Assembly: GCF_016599145.1 (NCBI RefSeq)
Contig: NZ_JAENKO010000046.1
Coordinates: 1 to 36,031 of the forward strand
DNA from: Tomitella cavernea
GTDB taxonomy: Bacteria > Actinomycetota > Actinomycetes > Mycobacteriales > Mycobacteriaceae
Length of the DNA stretch: 36,031 bases
Direction of reading: 5' to 3'
The notes below the pieces were generated by a model that was not told the origin of the DNA, did not search any database, and saw only the letters and a program-made list of their open reading frames with translations. The translations under genes were made by a program, and so were the position numbers. Positions within the stretch are counted from its first letter, which is position 1. Each line of letters starts with the position of its first letter. Below, in pieces: positions 8,342 through 16,833 of the stretch.

Positions 8342-8380
8342 GTGAAGCCGGGGAACAGTTCCGTTAGAATCTGCGTTCGA
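8342..8380 (+). promoter_or_regulatory. uvrA promoter with overlapping LexA (SOS) box candidate
   Basis: TAGAAT (8365-8370) is a strong -10; GTGAAG (8342-8347) is a weak -35 at 17-bp spacing. The 16 bp at 8365-8380 read TAGAAT-CTGC-GTTCGA, matching 10 of 12 fixed positions of the mycobacterial LexA consensus TCGAAC-N4-GTTCGA, with the right half perfect. LexA bound here would cover the -10. Site identity is inference from the known consensus. Confidence 0.5.
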
Positions 8381-8434
8381 GAGACGTGGTGTCCGGAAGG
8401 GTCCGGGACCGAACACGCTGGGAGGACGTGACCG

Positions 8435-11290
8435 GTGAGTGATCGGCTGATCGTGCGGGGCGCCCGCGAGCACAATCTGCGCGGCGTGGACCTGGATCTT
8501 CCGCGGGACGCGATGATCGCGTTCACCGGGCTTTCCGGTTCCGGTAAGTCGTCGCTCGCGTTCGACACCATCTTCGCGGAGGGGCAGCGTCGCTACGTCG
8601 AGTCGCTGTCCGCCTATGCCCGGCAGTTCCTCGGCCAGATGGACAAGCCCGACGTCGACTTCATCGAGGGCCTGTCGCCGGCCGTGTCGATCGATCAGAA
8701 GTCCACCAACCGCAATCCGCGGTCGACGGTGGGCACCATCACGGAGGTGTACGACTACCTGCGGCTGCTCTACGCGCGTGCGGGTTCGGCGCACTGCCCT
8801 CAGTGCGGCGAACCCATCACGCGGCAGACTCCGCAGCAGATCGTCGACCAAGTGCTGGAGATGCAGGAGCGCACCAAATTCCAGGTGCTGGCCCCGGTGG
8901 TGCGCACACGCAAGGGCGAGTTCGTGGACCTGTTCGAGCAGCTCGCGGCGCAGGGTTTCGCCCGCGTGCGCGTGGACGGGGAGGTCTATCCGCTCACCGA
9001 CCCGCCGAAGCTCAAGAAGCAGGAGAAGCACGACGTCGACGTTGTCGTCGACAGGCTCACCGTCAAGGCGTCCGCCAAGCAACGGCTGACGGATTCGGTG
9101 GAGACCGCGCTGCGGCTGGCGGACGGCATCGTGGTGCTCGATTTCGTCGACCGGGACGAGGACGCGCCGGACCGCCTGCGCAGGTTCTCGGAGAAGCTGG
9201 CCTGTCCCAACGGTCACGCGCTGGCCATCGACGATCTCGAGCCCCGGTCGTTCTCCTTCAACTCCCCGTACGGCGCGTGTCCGGAGTGCGCGGGCCTGGG
9301 CATCCACAAGGAAGTCGACCCGGACCTGGTGGTGCCGGATCCGGACCTGAGCCTCGCCGGGGGCGCGGTGGCGCCGTGGTCGACGGGCCAGAGCGCCGAG
9401 TACTTCGGCCGGCTGCTGTCCGGCCTGGCGGGGGAGCTCGAGTTCGACGTCGACGCGCCCTGGCGGTCGCTGCCCAAGAAGGTGCGGACCGCGGTGCTGC
9501 ACGGCAGCGATGCCCAGGTGCACGTGCGGTATCGCAACCGCTACGGCCGCACCCGCTCCTACTATGCGGCCTTTGAGGGCGTGATCCCGTTTCTGCACCG
9601 CCGGCTGGAGCAGACCGAGTCGGAGCAGATGAAGGAGCGCTACGAGGGCTATATGCGCGACGTCCCGTGCCCTGCGTGCGGGGGGGCGCGTCTGCGCCCG
9701 GAGATCCTGTCGGTGACGCTGTCCGGCGGGCAGAGCGGGCGCAAATCCATCGCCGAGGTCTGTGCCCTGTCGATTTCCGAATGCGCGAAGTTCCTGGGCA
9801 GCCTCACCTTGGGCAGGCGCGAGGAGGCCATCGCGGGCCAGGTGCTGCGCGAGGTGCAGGCACGCCTGGGATTCCTGCTGGACGTGGGTCTCGAGTACCT
9901 GTCGCTGGAGCGGCCGGCGGCCACGCTCTCGGGCGGGGAGGCGCAGCGCATCCGCCTCGCCACACAGATCGGCTCAGGCCTGGTGGGGGTGCTGTACGTG
10001 CTTGACGAGCCGTCGATCGGGCTGCATCAGCGCGACAACCATCGGCTGCTCGAGACCCTGTCACGGTTGCGTGACCTGGGCAATACGCTCATCGTGGTCG
10101 AGCACGACGAGGACACCATCCGCGCCTCCGATTGGATCGTCGACATCGGGCCGATGGCAGGTGAGCACGGCGGCAGGATCGTCCACAGCGGCGGCTTCGC
10201 GGATCTGCTCGACAACCCGGAATCGCTCACGGGTGCGTATCTCGCCGGGCGTGAGCGGATCCCGCTGCCCGAGGCCCGCCGTCCGGTGGAGCCCGAGCGG
10301 ATGCTCACGGTCGTCGGCGCACGCGAGAACAACCTGCGCGACATCGACGTCGCCTTTCCGCTCGGCGTCCTCACCACGATCACGGGCGTGTCCGGCTCGG
10401 GCAAATCGACGCTGGTCAACACTATCCTGTCCACCGTGCTGGCCAACCGGCTCAACGGCGCGCGGCAGGTGCCGGGGCGGCACAAGCGGGTCACCGGCCT
10501 GGACAACCTGGACAAGCTCGTGCAGGTGGACCAGTCGCCGATCGGCCGGACCCCCCGATCCAACCCCGCCACCTACACGGGCGTGTTCGACAAGATCCGA
10601 TCGCTATTCGCCGCCACGACGGAGGCCAAGGTGCGCGGCTACCAGCCCGGACGGTTCTCGTTCAACGTCAAGGGCGGGCGCTGCGAGGCGTGCTCGGGCG
10701 ACGGCACCTTGAAGATCGAGATGAACTTCCTCCCGGACGTCTACGTTCCGTGCGAGGTGTGCCATGGCGCCCGGTACAACCGCGAGACGCTCGAGGTGCG
10801 GTACAAGGGCAAGACGATCGCCGAGGTCCTCGAGATGCCCATCGAGGAGGCGGCGGAGTTCTTCAAGCCGATCACGTCGATCCACCGGTATCTCGCAACC
10901 CTCGTCGACGTCGGCCTGGGATACGTGCGCCTGGGCCAGCCCGCGCCGACGCTGTCCGGCGGCGAGGCGCAGCGCGTCAAGCTGGCCGCGGAGCTGCAGA
11001 AGCGTTCCAACGGGCGTACCGTCTACGTGCTCGACGAGCCCACCACGGGCCTGCATTTCGAGGACATCCGCAAGTTGCTCGCGGTGATCGGCGGCCTGGT
11101 GGACAAGGGCAACACCGTCCTGGTCATCGAGCACAACCTGGACGTGGTCAAGACATCCGACTGGATCATCGACATGGGCCCGGAGGGCGGGGCCGGCGGG
11201 GGCACCGTCGTCGCGTCCGGCACGCCCGAGGACATCGCCGCGGCGGCCGAGAGCTACACGGGCCGGTTCCTCAAGCCGATGCTGCGCTGA
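8435..11290 (+). CDS. uvrA: Excinuclease ABC subunit A
   Basis: UvrA is the dimeric ATPase that finds helix distortions and loads UvrB. The 951-residue protein has two ABC modules. The first Walker A is GLSGSGKSS at residues 32-40, with signature [16 protein letters not shown] and [11 protein letters not shown]. The second has [21 protein letters not shown] and [11 protein letters not shown]. Zinc-binding cysteine pairs are intact: [24 protein letters not shown], and CEACSGDG with [13 protein letters not shown] at 8435 is preceded by GGGAGG (8420-8425) at 9 nt. Regulation is likely through the LexA-like box at 8365-8380. The stop lies only 12 bp from the stop of the convergent permease gene. 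Identification is secure. Confidence 0.98.
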   Translation: MSDRLIVRGAREHNLRGVDLDLPRDAMIAFTGLSGSGKSSLAFDTIFAEGQRRYVESLSAYARQFLGQMDKPDVDFIEGLSPAVSIDQKSTNRNPRSTVGTITEVYDYLRLLYARAGSAHCPQCGEPITRQTPQQIVDQVLEMQERTKFQVLAPVVRTRKGEFVDLFEQLAAQGFARVRVDGEVYPLTDPPKLKKQEKHDVDVVVDRLTVKASAKQRLTDSVETALRLADGIVVLDFVDRDEDAPDRLRRFSEKLACPNGHALAIDDLEPRSFSFNSPYGACPECAGLGIHKEVDPDLVVPDPDLSLAGGAVAPWSTGQSAEYFGRLLSGLAGELEFDVDAPWRSLPKKVRTAVLHGSDAQVHVRYRNRYGRTRSYYAAFEGVIPFLHRRLEQTESEQMKERYEGYMRDVPCPACGGARLRPEILSVTLSGGQSGRKSIAEVCALSISECAKFLGSLTLGRREEAIAGQVLREVQARLGFLLDVGLEYLSLERPAATLSGGEAQRIRLATQIGSGLVGVLYVLDEPSIGLHQRDNHRLLETLSRLRDLGNTLIVVEHDEDTIRASDWIVDIGPMAGEHGGRIVHSGGFADLLDNPESLTGAYLAGRERIPLPEARRPVEPERMLTVVGARENNLRDIDVAFPLGVLTTITGVSGSGKSTLVNTILSTVLANRLNGARQVPGRHKRVTGLDNLDKLVQVDQSPIGRTPRSNPATYTGVFDKIRSLFAATTEAKVRGYQPGRFSFNVKGGRCEACSGDGTLKIEMNFLPDVYVPCEVCHGARYNRETLEVRYKGKTIAEVLEMPIEEAAEFFKPITSIHRYLATLVDVGLGYVRLGQPAPTLSGGEAQRVKLAAELQKRSNGRTVYVLDEPTTGLHFEDIRKLLAVIGGLVDKGNTVLVIEHNLDVVKTSDWIIDMGPEGGAGGGTVVASGTPEDIAAAAESYTGRFLKPMLR

Positions 11291-11297
11291 TCGCCGG

Positions 11298-11329
11298 CCG
11301 CCTCACGGCTCGTCGATCGCCGTGAGCGG
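11298..11329. terminator. Bidirectional hairpin between uvrA and the ABC permease
   Basis: CTCACGGC (11302-11309) pairs with GCCGTGAG (11319-11326) across a 9-nt loop, extended by CCG/CGG with one bulged base. The stem contains the permease stop codon and starts 7 bp after the uvrA stop, so the two convergent transcripts would share it. No U tract. Confidence 0.5.
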
Positions 11330-13870
11330 GTCGGTGCGCGAAGCGCGGGACGCCGGCCACACCGCCGCCGCCACGCCCACGGCGGCGGCGCCGGCGAGCA
11401 TCGCCAGCGACTGGACCCAGGGGATGGCGAGGCGATCGATCCCCTCGTTGCGCAGCGCGTGCACGAACGCGGCCCCGAAGGCAATGCCCAGTACGACGCC
11501 CACCACCGCCCCGTACACGGCGATGAGCGTCGACTCGATGTACACGGTCCGGCGCACCTGGGCGCGATGCGTGCCGATGACGCGGAGCATGCCGATCTCC
11601 CTGCGCCGTTCGACCACCGAGAGCGCGAGCGTGTTGACGATCCCCAGCACCGCGATGACGATCGCGAGCGACAGCAGACCGTAGAGTACGGCCAGCATCT
11701 GGTCGATCTGCCGGGCCTGCGCACCGCGGAATTCGTCGCGGTCCTGCACCTGCACCACCAGGTACGGGTCGGTGGCCGCCGTCAGCGATTCCCGCAATGC
11801 GGCCGGGGTGACGCCGGGCGCGGCGTCGACGAGCATGAGGACATCGCGGCGGGCGAGCGCTGGCGCGAGCGCGTGGTAGGCGGACTCGCCGACCACCCAG
11901 TCGCCCAGCGCGGACTGTGGTGCGTACGTGCCGCGGACGACGTTGCGGAACACGGTGCCGTCCGGCCCGGTCAGCTCGACGGCGTCGCCGACAGTCCAGC
12001 CGTGGCGGGCGGCGGCGTCGGTGGACACGAGCATCCCGTCGCCGGTGAGCTCGGAGTTCCCGGAGACGATGTCCAGCCGCAGGAGATCCGCCACCGGGCC
12101 CGAGGCGGCGAGTCCGGCGGTCGATGCGCCGTCCAGTTCCGCGCGCACGGGGTGGAACCGGACCACTTCTCCCACGCCGGGGGCCGCCGCGGCGGCGTCG
12201 GCGGCGCGCGGCGGGATGCCGGAAGGCCCGATGCCGGTGAGGACGAAGTCCGCGCGGATCCCGGTGTCGATGAGCGCGTCCACGCTGCTGCGGGCGGAGG
12301 CCCCGAACACGCCGATGAGGGTGACGAGCATGAGCCCGAGCGTGAGGGCGAACCCGGTCGCCGAGGTGCGGCGGGGGTTGCGGGTCGCGTTGGTGACGGC
12401 GAGGCGTCCGGGGGCGCCGAACACCCGTGGGACGGCGGCGCCGAGGATCCGGATCACCGGCGAGGACAGCGCGGGCGAGACCAGCAGCGCGCCGACCAGC
12501 ACGGTGGCCGCGCCGGCTCCGACGACCGACGCGGCGACGGGGGTCGTCTCCGCCGTCGCGCCGAGCAGGAGCGCGACCGTGCCGCCGGCGATCCCTAGCG
12601 CGCCGACCGCCGTGCGCCGGCGCAGCGACGTCCCGGTGGACGCGAACTCCGCGCGCATCGCGGCCACAGGCGGCACCGCGGACGCACGCCGCGCCGGCAC
12701 CCAGGCGCTGGCGACGGTGACGAACGCCCCGAGCGCCAGCGCGGCCACCACCGTCCTCGCTGTCACGGCCAGGTCACCGCGGGGCAGGCCCAGGTCGGCG
12801 GCATTGAGGGCTGCGCGCAGCCCGTAGGCCAGCCCGATCCCGGCGGCGAGGCCCACCGCGCTGCCCGCCAGGCCCACCGCCGCCGCCTCGCCCAGCACCG
12901 AGCGGCGGATCTGCCGACGGCCTGCGCCGACGGCCCGCAGCAGCGCCAGCTCGCGCATGCGCTGCGCGACGATCATCGAGAAGGTGTTGTAAATGATGAA
13001 GGTCCCGGCGAGCAGCGCGATCGCGCCGAAGGCGAGCAGGAAGTAGTTGACGAAGCGCAGCGCGTCGTCCAGCTGCGACTGCACGCGCTCGCGCACCTGC
13101 GCGCCGGTCTCGACCCGCATCTCCGGGGTGTCGGGCAGGGCCGCGGCGACCTCGTCGCGCAGCGTCGCGGGTGCGGTCCCGGGGGTGGCGGCCACCTGGA
13201 ACGCCCCGACGTGGGAGCCGTCAGTGAACAGGGCCCGGGCCTGTTCCGCGGTGAATTCGATCCCCACGTAGCCGCCGGTGTCCGCAGCGGGGGCGTAGAT
13301 CCCGGTGACGGTGACGTCCTGGAGCCCCTTTGCAGGGACGAGCACCTGTGTGCGGTCGCCCACGTGCAGGCCCGCCGCGCGCGCGGCGCCGTCGTTGAGC
13401 ATCACCTCGCCGTCGGCGGAAGGCGGCGCGCCCGCCACGATGGGCTCCGGGTCCCCCGGCGCCTTCCCGGGCGGGGTGTAGGACAGGCCCATGCTGGGGG
13501 CGCCGCCGGTCTGGACGGGCCGTCCTCGGGCGTCGACCAGTACCAGGGGCCCGGAGATCTGCGGGGTCACCTCCGCGACGTGCGGGAGGCCGCGGAGCAG
13601 GGGACCGTACGAGTCGGGGACGCCGCCCGCGCCCGGGTGCTCCGTGGAGACCTGCACGTCGACGCCCTCGGCCACGTCGGCGAACACCCCGTCGAACGCC
13701 TTGTGCAAGGTGTCGGTGAAGACGAAGGATCCGGCGACGAACGCGGTGCCGAGGACCACGGCGATCACGGTGAGCGCCAACCGAACCCGGTTGGCGGCGA
13801 GAGTGCGCAGCGCGACCCGGCGAAGTGCCGGGTCGCGCCCCCCGCCCGCCCGGGCCCGCGCGGGGGTCAC
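11303..13870 (-). CDS. ABC transporter permease, MacB/FtsX type
   Basis: An 855-residue permease with two FtsX-like modules. An N-terminal membrane helix (about residues 28-50, LTVIAVVLGTAFVAGSFVF) is followed by a large extracytoplasmic domain. Next come membrane helices around AFGAIALLAGTFIIYNTFSMIVAQRMRELALLRAVGA, a central cluster of Ala/Val/Gly-rich helices, a second external domain, and a final FtsX block (LSLAIVIAVLGIVNTLALSVVERRREIGMLRVIG). The motif RxxExGMLRxxG/RMRELALLRAVG after the helix is typical of FtsX, LolE and MacB permeases that use ATP to act on outer-layer substrates. Such proteins export lipids, peptides or drugs or act as mechanotransmitters; the substrate here is unknown. 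The GTG at 13870 overlaps the ATPase stop as GTGA, so the two are coupled. The last codons lie within the terminator hairpin. Confidence 0.93.
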   Translation of the reverse strand: MTPARARAGGGRDPALRRVALRTLAANRVRLALTVIAVVLGTAFVAGSFVFTDTLHKAFDGVFADVAEGVDVQVSTEHPGAGGVPDSYGPLLRGLPHVAEVTPQISGPLVLVDARGRPVQTGGAPSMGLSYTPPGKAPGDPEPIVAGAPPSADGEVMLNDGAARAAGLHVGDRTQVLVPAKGLQDVTVTGIYAPAADTGGYVGIEFTAEQARALFTDGSHVGAFQVAATPGTAPATLRDEVAAALPDTPEMRVETGAQVRERVQSQLDDALRFVNYFLLAFGAIALLAGTFIIYNTFSMIVAQRMRELALLRAVGAGRRQIRRSVLGEAAAVGLAGSAVGLAAGIGLAYGLRAALNAADLGLPRGDLAVTARTVVAALALGAFVTVASAWVPARRASAVPPVAAMRAEFASTGTSLRRRTAVGALGIAGGTVALLLGATAETTPVAASVVGAGAATVLVGALLVSPALSSPVIRILGAAVPRVFGAPGRLAVTNATRNPRRTSATGFALTLGLMLVTLIGVFGASARSSVDALIDTGIRADFVLTGIGPSGIPPRAADAAAAAPGVGEVVRFHPVRAELDGASTAGLAASGPVADLLRLDIVSGNSELTGDGMLVSTDAAARHGWTVGDAVELTGPDGTVFRNVVRGTYAPQSALGDWVVGESAYHALAPALARRDVLMLVDAAPGVTPAALRESLTAATDPYLVVQVQDRDEFRGAQARQIDQMLAVLYGLLSLAIVIAVLGIVNTLALSVVERRREIGMLRVIGTHRAQVRRTVYIESTLIAVYGAVVGVVLGIAFGAAFVHALRNEGIDRLAIPWVQSLAMLAGAAAVGVAAAVWPASRASRTDPLTAIDEP

Positions 13871-14622
13871 GAATCCAGGACCTTCATCCGGTCCAGCACG
13901 GTGTCGGCGGTGGGATCGCGCATCTCGCCGACGATGCGCCCGTCGGCAAGGAACACGACGCGGTCTGCGTAGGCGGCGGCCGCCGGTTCGTGGGTGACGA
14001 TGACCACGGTGTGGCCCAGCCTGTCCACCGCGTCGCGCAGGATGCCGAGGACCTCGCCGGACGAGCGTGAGTCGAGGTTGCCGGTGGGTTCGTCGCCGAA
14101 GACCAGCTCGGGGGCCCCGACGAGGGCCCGGGCGCATGCGACGCGCTGCTGCTGCCCGCCGGAGAGCTCGGACGGGCGGTGCCCGAGGCGGTCGCGCAGC
14201 CCGAGGCGGTCGATCACGCCGTCGTAGCGATCGCGGTCCACCGTGCGCCCGGCGATGTCCACGGGCAGGGTGATGTTCTCCGCGGCGGTGAGCGTGGGCA
14301 CCAGGTTGAACGACTGGAACACGAAGCCGATCCGGTCGCGTCGGAGTGCGGTGAGCTCCTTGTCGCCCAGGCCGCGCAGTTCGGTCTCGCCGACGCGCAC
14401 CGAGCCGGACGTGGGGGAGTCCAGGCCGGCGAGGCAGTGCATCAGGGTCGATTTGCCGGAACCCGACGGGCCCATGATCGCCGTGAACTCACCTCGCGGA
14501 AGCGTGAGGTCCACCCCTGCCAGGTCTTCTCCGCCCAACGCCACCACCGCCGTGGCTCCGGAACCGTAGGTCTTGACCAGGCCGACGGCCTGGGCGGCGG
14601 GAGTCCGGGCGTGCGCACTCAT
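13867..14622 (-). CDS. ABC transporter ATP-binding protein, LolD/MacB type
   Basis: A 251-residue ABC ATPase with all motifs: Walker [10 protein letters not shown] at 51-59, Q-loop in [13 protein letters not shown], signature LSGGQQQR, Walker B LVFGDEP, D-loop GNLDSRSS and H-loop VTHEP. The pattern [16 protein letters not shown] is typical of the LolD/MacB/FtsE group that works with FtsX-type permeases. It is the energy-coupling partner of the permease encoded next, with overlapping stop and start. The ATG at 14622 has no ribosome-binding site, but a -10-like CATACT lies 7 nt upstream, so a leaderless transcript is likely. Confidence 0.95.
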   Translation of the reverse strand: MSAHARTPAAQAVGLVKTYGSGATAVVALGGEDLAGVDLTLPRGEFTAIMGPSGSGKSTLMHCLAGLDSPTSGSVRVGETELRGLGDKELTALRRDRIGFVFQSFNLVPTLTAAENITLPVDIAGRTVDRDRYDGVIDRLGLRDRLGHRPSELSGGQQQRVACARALVGAPELVFGDEPTGNLDSRSSGEVLGILRDAVDRLGHTVVIVTHEPAAAAYADRVVFLADGRIVGEMRDPTADTVLDRMKVLDS

Positions 14623-14629
14623 GACACCG

Positions 14630-14635
14630 AGTATG
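14630..14635 (-). promoter_or_regulatory. Candidate -10 of a leaderless ABC transporter promoter
   Basis: On the minus strand CATACT is followed by 7 nt (cggtgtc) and the ATG of the ATPase. The same hexamer and spacing occur before argC. No strong -35. Confidence 0.4.
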
Positions 14636-14665
14636 ACGCGTGGCGGCGCAGGGCGCGAGGAGAAC

Positions 14666-15049
14666 TCACCGGACCGGGCCGGTGAGGTGCTCGCCGGGGC
14701 CCTTGCCGGGCTCGTCGGGGATGGCGGAGGATTCGCGGAACGCGCGCTGCAGCGATTGCAGGCCGTCACGCAAGGGGGCGGCGTGCGGCCCGAGGTACTC
14801 TGCGGATTCGGTGATCAGGCCCGCGAGCGCCTGGATCAGCCGCCGCGCTTCGTCGAGGTCGCGGTGCGGGCTGGCCTCCGGATCCTCGTCGGCGAGGCCC
14901 AGTTTCTCCGCGGCAGCGCTCATCAGCATGACGGCGGCGCGGGAGATCACCTCGATGGCGGGGATGGAATCGAGTGCGCGGACGGGCGCCTCGGCGTCGG
15001 CAGGGGAATCTGCGCCGGGGACGGGGGCCGGCTGGGGGTGATCGGTCAT
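14666..15049 (-). CDS. DUF1844 family protein
   Basis: A 127-residue protein with a Pro/Ala-rich disordered start (residues 1-30), a central helical DUF1844 core (VISRAAVMLMSAAAEKLGLA, then HRDLDEARRLIQALAGLIT) and a charged tail. DUF1844 proteins are small cytoplasmic proteins of unknown role. They are commonly found beside infC in actinobacteria, as here, where the gene is divergent from infC. The ATG at 15049 fits the family start. Upstream AAGGCT with 7 nt to the ATG could be a weak leaderless -10. The stop is 43 bp before the ABC ATPase start, so read-through into the transporter is possible. Confidence 0.85.
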   Translation of the reverse strand: MTDHPQPAPVPGADSPADAEAPVRALDSIPAIEVISRAAVMLMSAAAEKLGLADEDPEASPHRDLDEARRLIQALAGLITESAEYLGPHAAPLRDGLQSLQRAFRESSAIPDEPGKGPGEHLTGPVR

Positions 15050-15433
15050 GCCTGGTAGCCTTGCATTCACGACCGCCCCCGGAGCAACCGGGGGCAACAA
15101 GTGGAGTCCCGCTCCCACCGTTCGACGACTGTACCGCGACGCCCTCGGCGGCGACGGATACGACGGTTGTGCGGTCCGGTCCACCCCGCGTCCGCGCGGG
15201 CCCTCGTGGATTGCGTGCGCCGCTGCAGGCGCTGCGCAGACCCAGGCCCTTCGCGCGGCGGGCCGTGGAACGGTCGGTGACGGGCCCCTCGCGGGTCCGG
15301 GCGTCAGCCCGGGCATGCGCAGGGGCCTTACTGCTGAGGTGAGGCGCCATTTCGTCGGCGCGCGTGCCGGCGGTGGATTCTGTGGTGTTGCTCGCGGCCG
15401 TGCAGAGAACGCAGTACCTACCGAGGAGGCCCC
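15050..15433 (+). promoter_or_regulatory. 384-bp infC leader with several hairpins
   Basis: No gene is supported here. A TAGCCT -10-like element (15056-15061) could start a transcript near 15068. Next come a perfect hairpin, GCCCCCGG (15075-15082) with CCGGGGGC (15088-15095) and a 5-nt loop, and a second, GTCCGGGC (15295-15302) with GCCCGGGC (15307-15314), 8 bp with one G-U and a 4-nt loop. GAGGAGG (15423-15429) is the infC ribosome-binding site. A long structured leader would suit control of the infC-rpmI-rplT operon, which in Bacillus and E. coli is governed by L20 and IF3. A specific mechanism is inference; I cannot match it to a known leader family. Confidence 0.4.
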
Positions 15434-16033
15434 ATCAGCGCTGACAACCGCATCAACGACCGCATCCGTGTACCGGAGGTCCGTCTCGTCGGGCCGGGCG
15501 GAGAGCAGGTCGGGATCGTGCGTGTCGAGGATGCACTCCGGCTGGCAGTGGAGGCGGACCTGGATCTGGTCGAGGTCGCGCCCACGGCCCGTCCGCCGGT
15601 GTGCAAGATCATGGATTACGGCAAGTTCAAGTACGAGGCCGCGCAGAAGGCCCGGGAGTCGCGCCGTAACCAGCAGCAGACCGTGATCAAAGAGCAGAAG
15701 CTCCGGCCCAAGATCGACGATCACGACTACGAGACCAAGAAGAAGAATGTCGTCCGCTTCCTCGAGCAGGGCTCCAAGGTCAAGGTCACGATCATGTTCC
15801 GCGGCCGCGAGCAGTCGCGCCCGGAGCTGGGCTTCCGGCTGCTGCAGCGTCTCGCCTCCGACATCGAGGAGCTCGGCTTCGTCGAGACCCCGGCCAAGCA
15901 GGACGGCCGCAACATGACGATGGTCGTGGCTCCGCACAAGAACGCCAAGACGCGCGGTCAGACCAAACAGGACGGCGGCGGTCGCGGCCGCAGCGGTAAG
16001 CAGTCGGCGGATGCGCAGGGGGCCGGCGCGTAG
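15434..16033 (+). CDS. infC: Translation initiation factor IF-3, starting at ATC
   Basis: IF-3 binds the 30S subunit, prevents early subunit joining and proofreads start codons. The 199-residue product begins [20 protein letters not shown], matching the conserved IF-3 N-terminus. It continues through the linker ([20 protein letters not shown]) and the C-terminal domain ([19 protein letters not shown], and a [10 protein letters not shown]-type end), then a basic Gly/Gln tail. The start codon is ATC at 15434: GAGGAGG lies 4 nt upstream, and no ATG, GTG or TTG would keep the conserved ADNRIN segment. Starting at GTG 15518 would remove 28 conserved residues. Non-standard AUU/AUC starts are a known feature of infC and allow IF-3 to repress its own translation. 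It is followed by rpmI and rplT. Confidence 0.95.
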   Translation: MSADNRINDRIRVPEVRLVGPGGEQVGIVRVEDALRLAVEADLDLVEVAPTARPPVCKIMDYGKFKYEAAQKARESRRNQQQTVIKEQKLRPKIDDHDYETKKKNVVRFLEQGSKVKVTIMFRGREQSRPELGFRLLQRLASDIEELGFVETPAKQDGRNMTMVVAPHKNAKTRGQTKQDGGGRGRSGKQSADAQGAGA

Positions 16034-16084
16034 GCGCTGCGGTCCGATTACGACAGGACCCCCACCGGGGCGCGGACCGAGCGC
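16034..16084 (+). promoter_or_regulatory. Nested hairpin between infC and rpmI, possible L20 control site
   Basis: Directly after the infC stop, GCGCT (16034-16038) pairs with AGCGC (16080-16084), and CGGTCCG (16040-16046) pairs with CGGACCG (16073-16079). One G is bulged between them. An inner CCCC (16060-16063)/GGGG (16067-16070) stem closes a 3-nt loop. It could be an attenuator, a processing site, or a mimic of the 23S L20 site. Its function is inference. Confidence 0.5.
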
Positions 16085-16130
16085 GACCGCGGCCGGGGAG
16101 GGCAAACAACCATGAAAGTTCGAGGATTCC

Positions 16131-16325
16131 ATGCCTAAGGCCAAGACCCACAGCGGCACCGCCAAGCGCTTCAAGGTCACCGGCAGCGGCAAGCTCCGTC
16201 GTGAGCGCGCCGGCCGCCGTCACCTGCTCGAGCACAAGTCGTCACGCCGCACCCGGCGTCTGGAAGGCACTACCGACGTGCACAAGAACGACACGGCCCG
16301 CGTCAAGCGCCTGCTCGGCAAGTGA
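16131..16325 (+). CDS. rpmI: 50S ribosomal protein L35
   Basis: The 64-residue, strongly basic protein has the L35 pattern: [21 protein letters not shown], then a central [15 protein letters not shown] and a C-terminal VKRLLGK. L35 is a structural protein of the large subunit. The ATG at 16131 follows GAGGA at 5 nt. It sits in the standard infC-rpmI-rplT order, 97 bp after infC and behind the nested hairpin. Confidence 0.97.
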   Translation: MPKAKTHSGTAKRFKVTGSGKLRRERAGRRHLLEHKSSRRTRRLEGTTDVHKNDTARVKRLLGK

Positions 16326-16367
16326 CCGGTCGCCGTTCGCAGCGGCAGTAGTCCCGACATCCCCTCC

Positions 16368-16382
16368 GGGCGCGCAGCGCCC
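16368..16382 (+). promoter_or_regulatory. Hairpin between rpmI and rplT
   Basis: GGGCGC (16368-16373) and GCGCCC (16377-16382) form a perfect 6-bp stem with a GCA loop, 23 nt before the rplT start. It could affect access to the rplT start site or read-through from rpmI. Confidence 0.35.
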
Positions 16383-16405
16383 CTGAGTTCGACAGGATCT
16401 TTCAA

Positions 16406-16795
16406 GTGGCACGCGTGAAAAGGGCGGTCAACGCCCAGAAGAAGCGTCGTACGGTTCTCGAGTCCACGAAGGGCTACCGCGGTCAGCGTTCGCGGCTGTA
16501 CCGCAAGGCCAAGGAGCAGATGCTCCACTCGATGACCTACTCCTACCGCGACCGCCGGGCGCGCAAGGGAGACTTCCGCAAGCTGTGGATCGCGCGCATC
16601 AACGCCGCGGCCCGCGCCAACGACATGACCTACAACCGCTTCATCCAGGGCCTCAAGGCCGCCGATGTCGAGGTGGACCGCAAGAACCTGGCCGAGCTGG
16701 CCGTTGCGGACCCGGAGGCCTTCGCCGGCCTCATCGCCGTGGCCAAGGCGGCGCTGCCTGCCGACGTCAACGCCCCGGCCGGCGACGCCGCCTGA
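16406..16795 (+). CDS. rplT: 50S ribosomal protein L20
   Basis: The 129-residue protein has the L20 sequence pattern: [56 protein letters not shown] and a globular C-terminus that binds 23S rRNA. L20 is an early assembly protein and, in other bacteria, the repressor of its own operon. The start is GTG at 16406, 8 nt after an AGGA-type site. The tail (about residues 115-129) is longer than average and Ala-rich. Confidence 0.97.
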   Translation: MARVKRAVNAQKKRRTVLESTKGYRGQRSRLYRKAKEQMLHSMTYSYRDRRARKGDFRKLWIARINAAARANDMTYNRFIQGLKAADVEVDRKNLAELAVADPEAFAGLIAVAKAALPADVNAPAGDAA

Positions 16796-16833
16796 CGGAC
16801 CGGCCCACGGTCGCACGGAAGGACGCACCCGCA

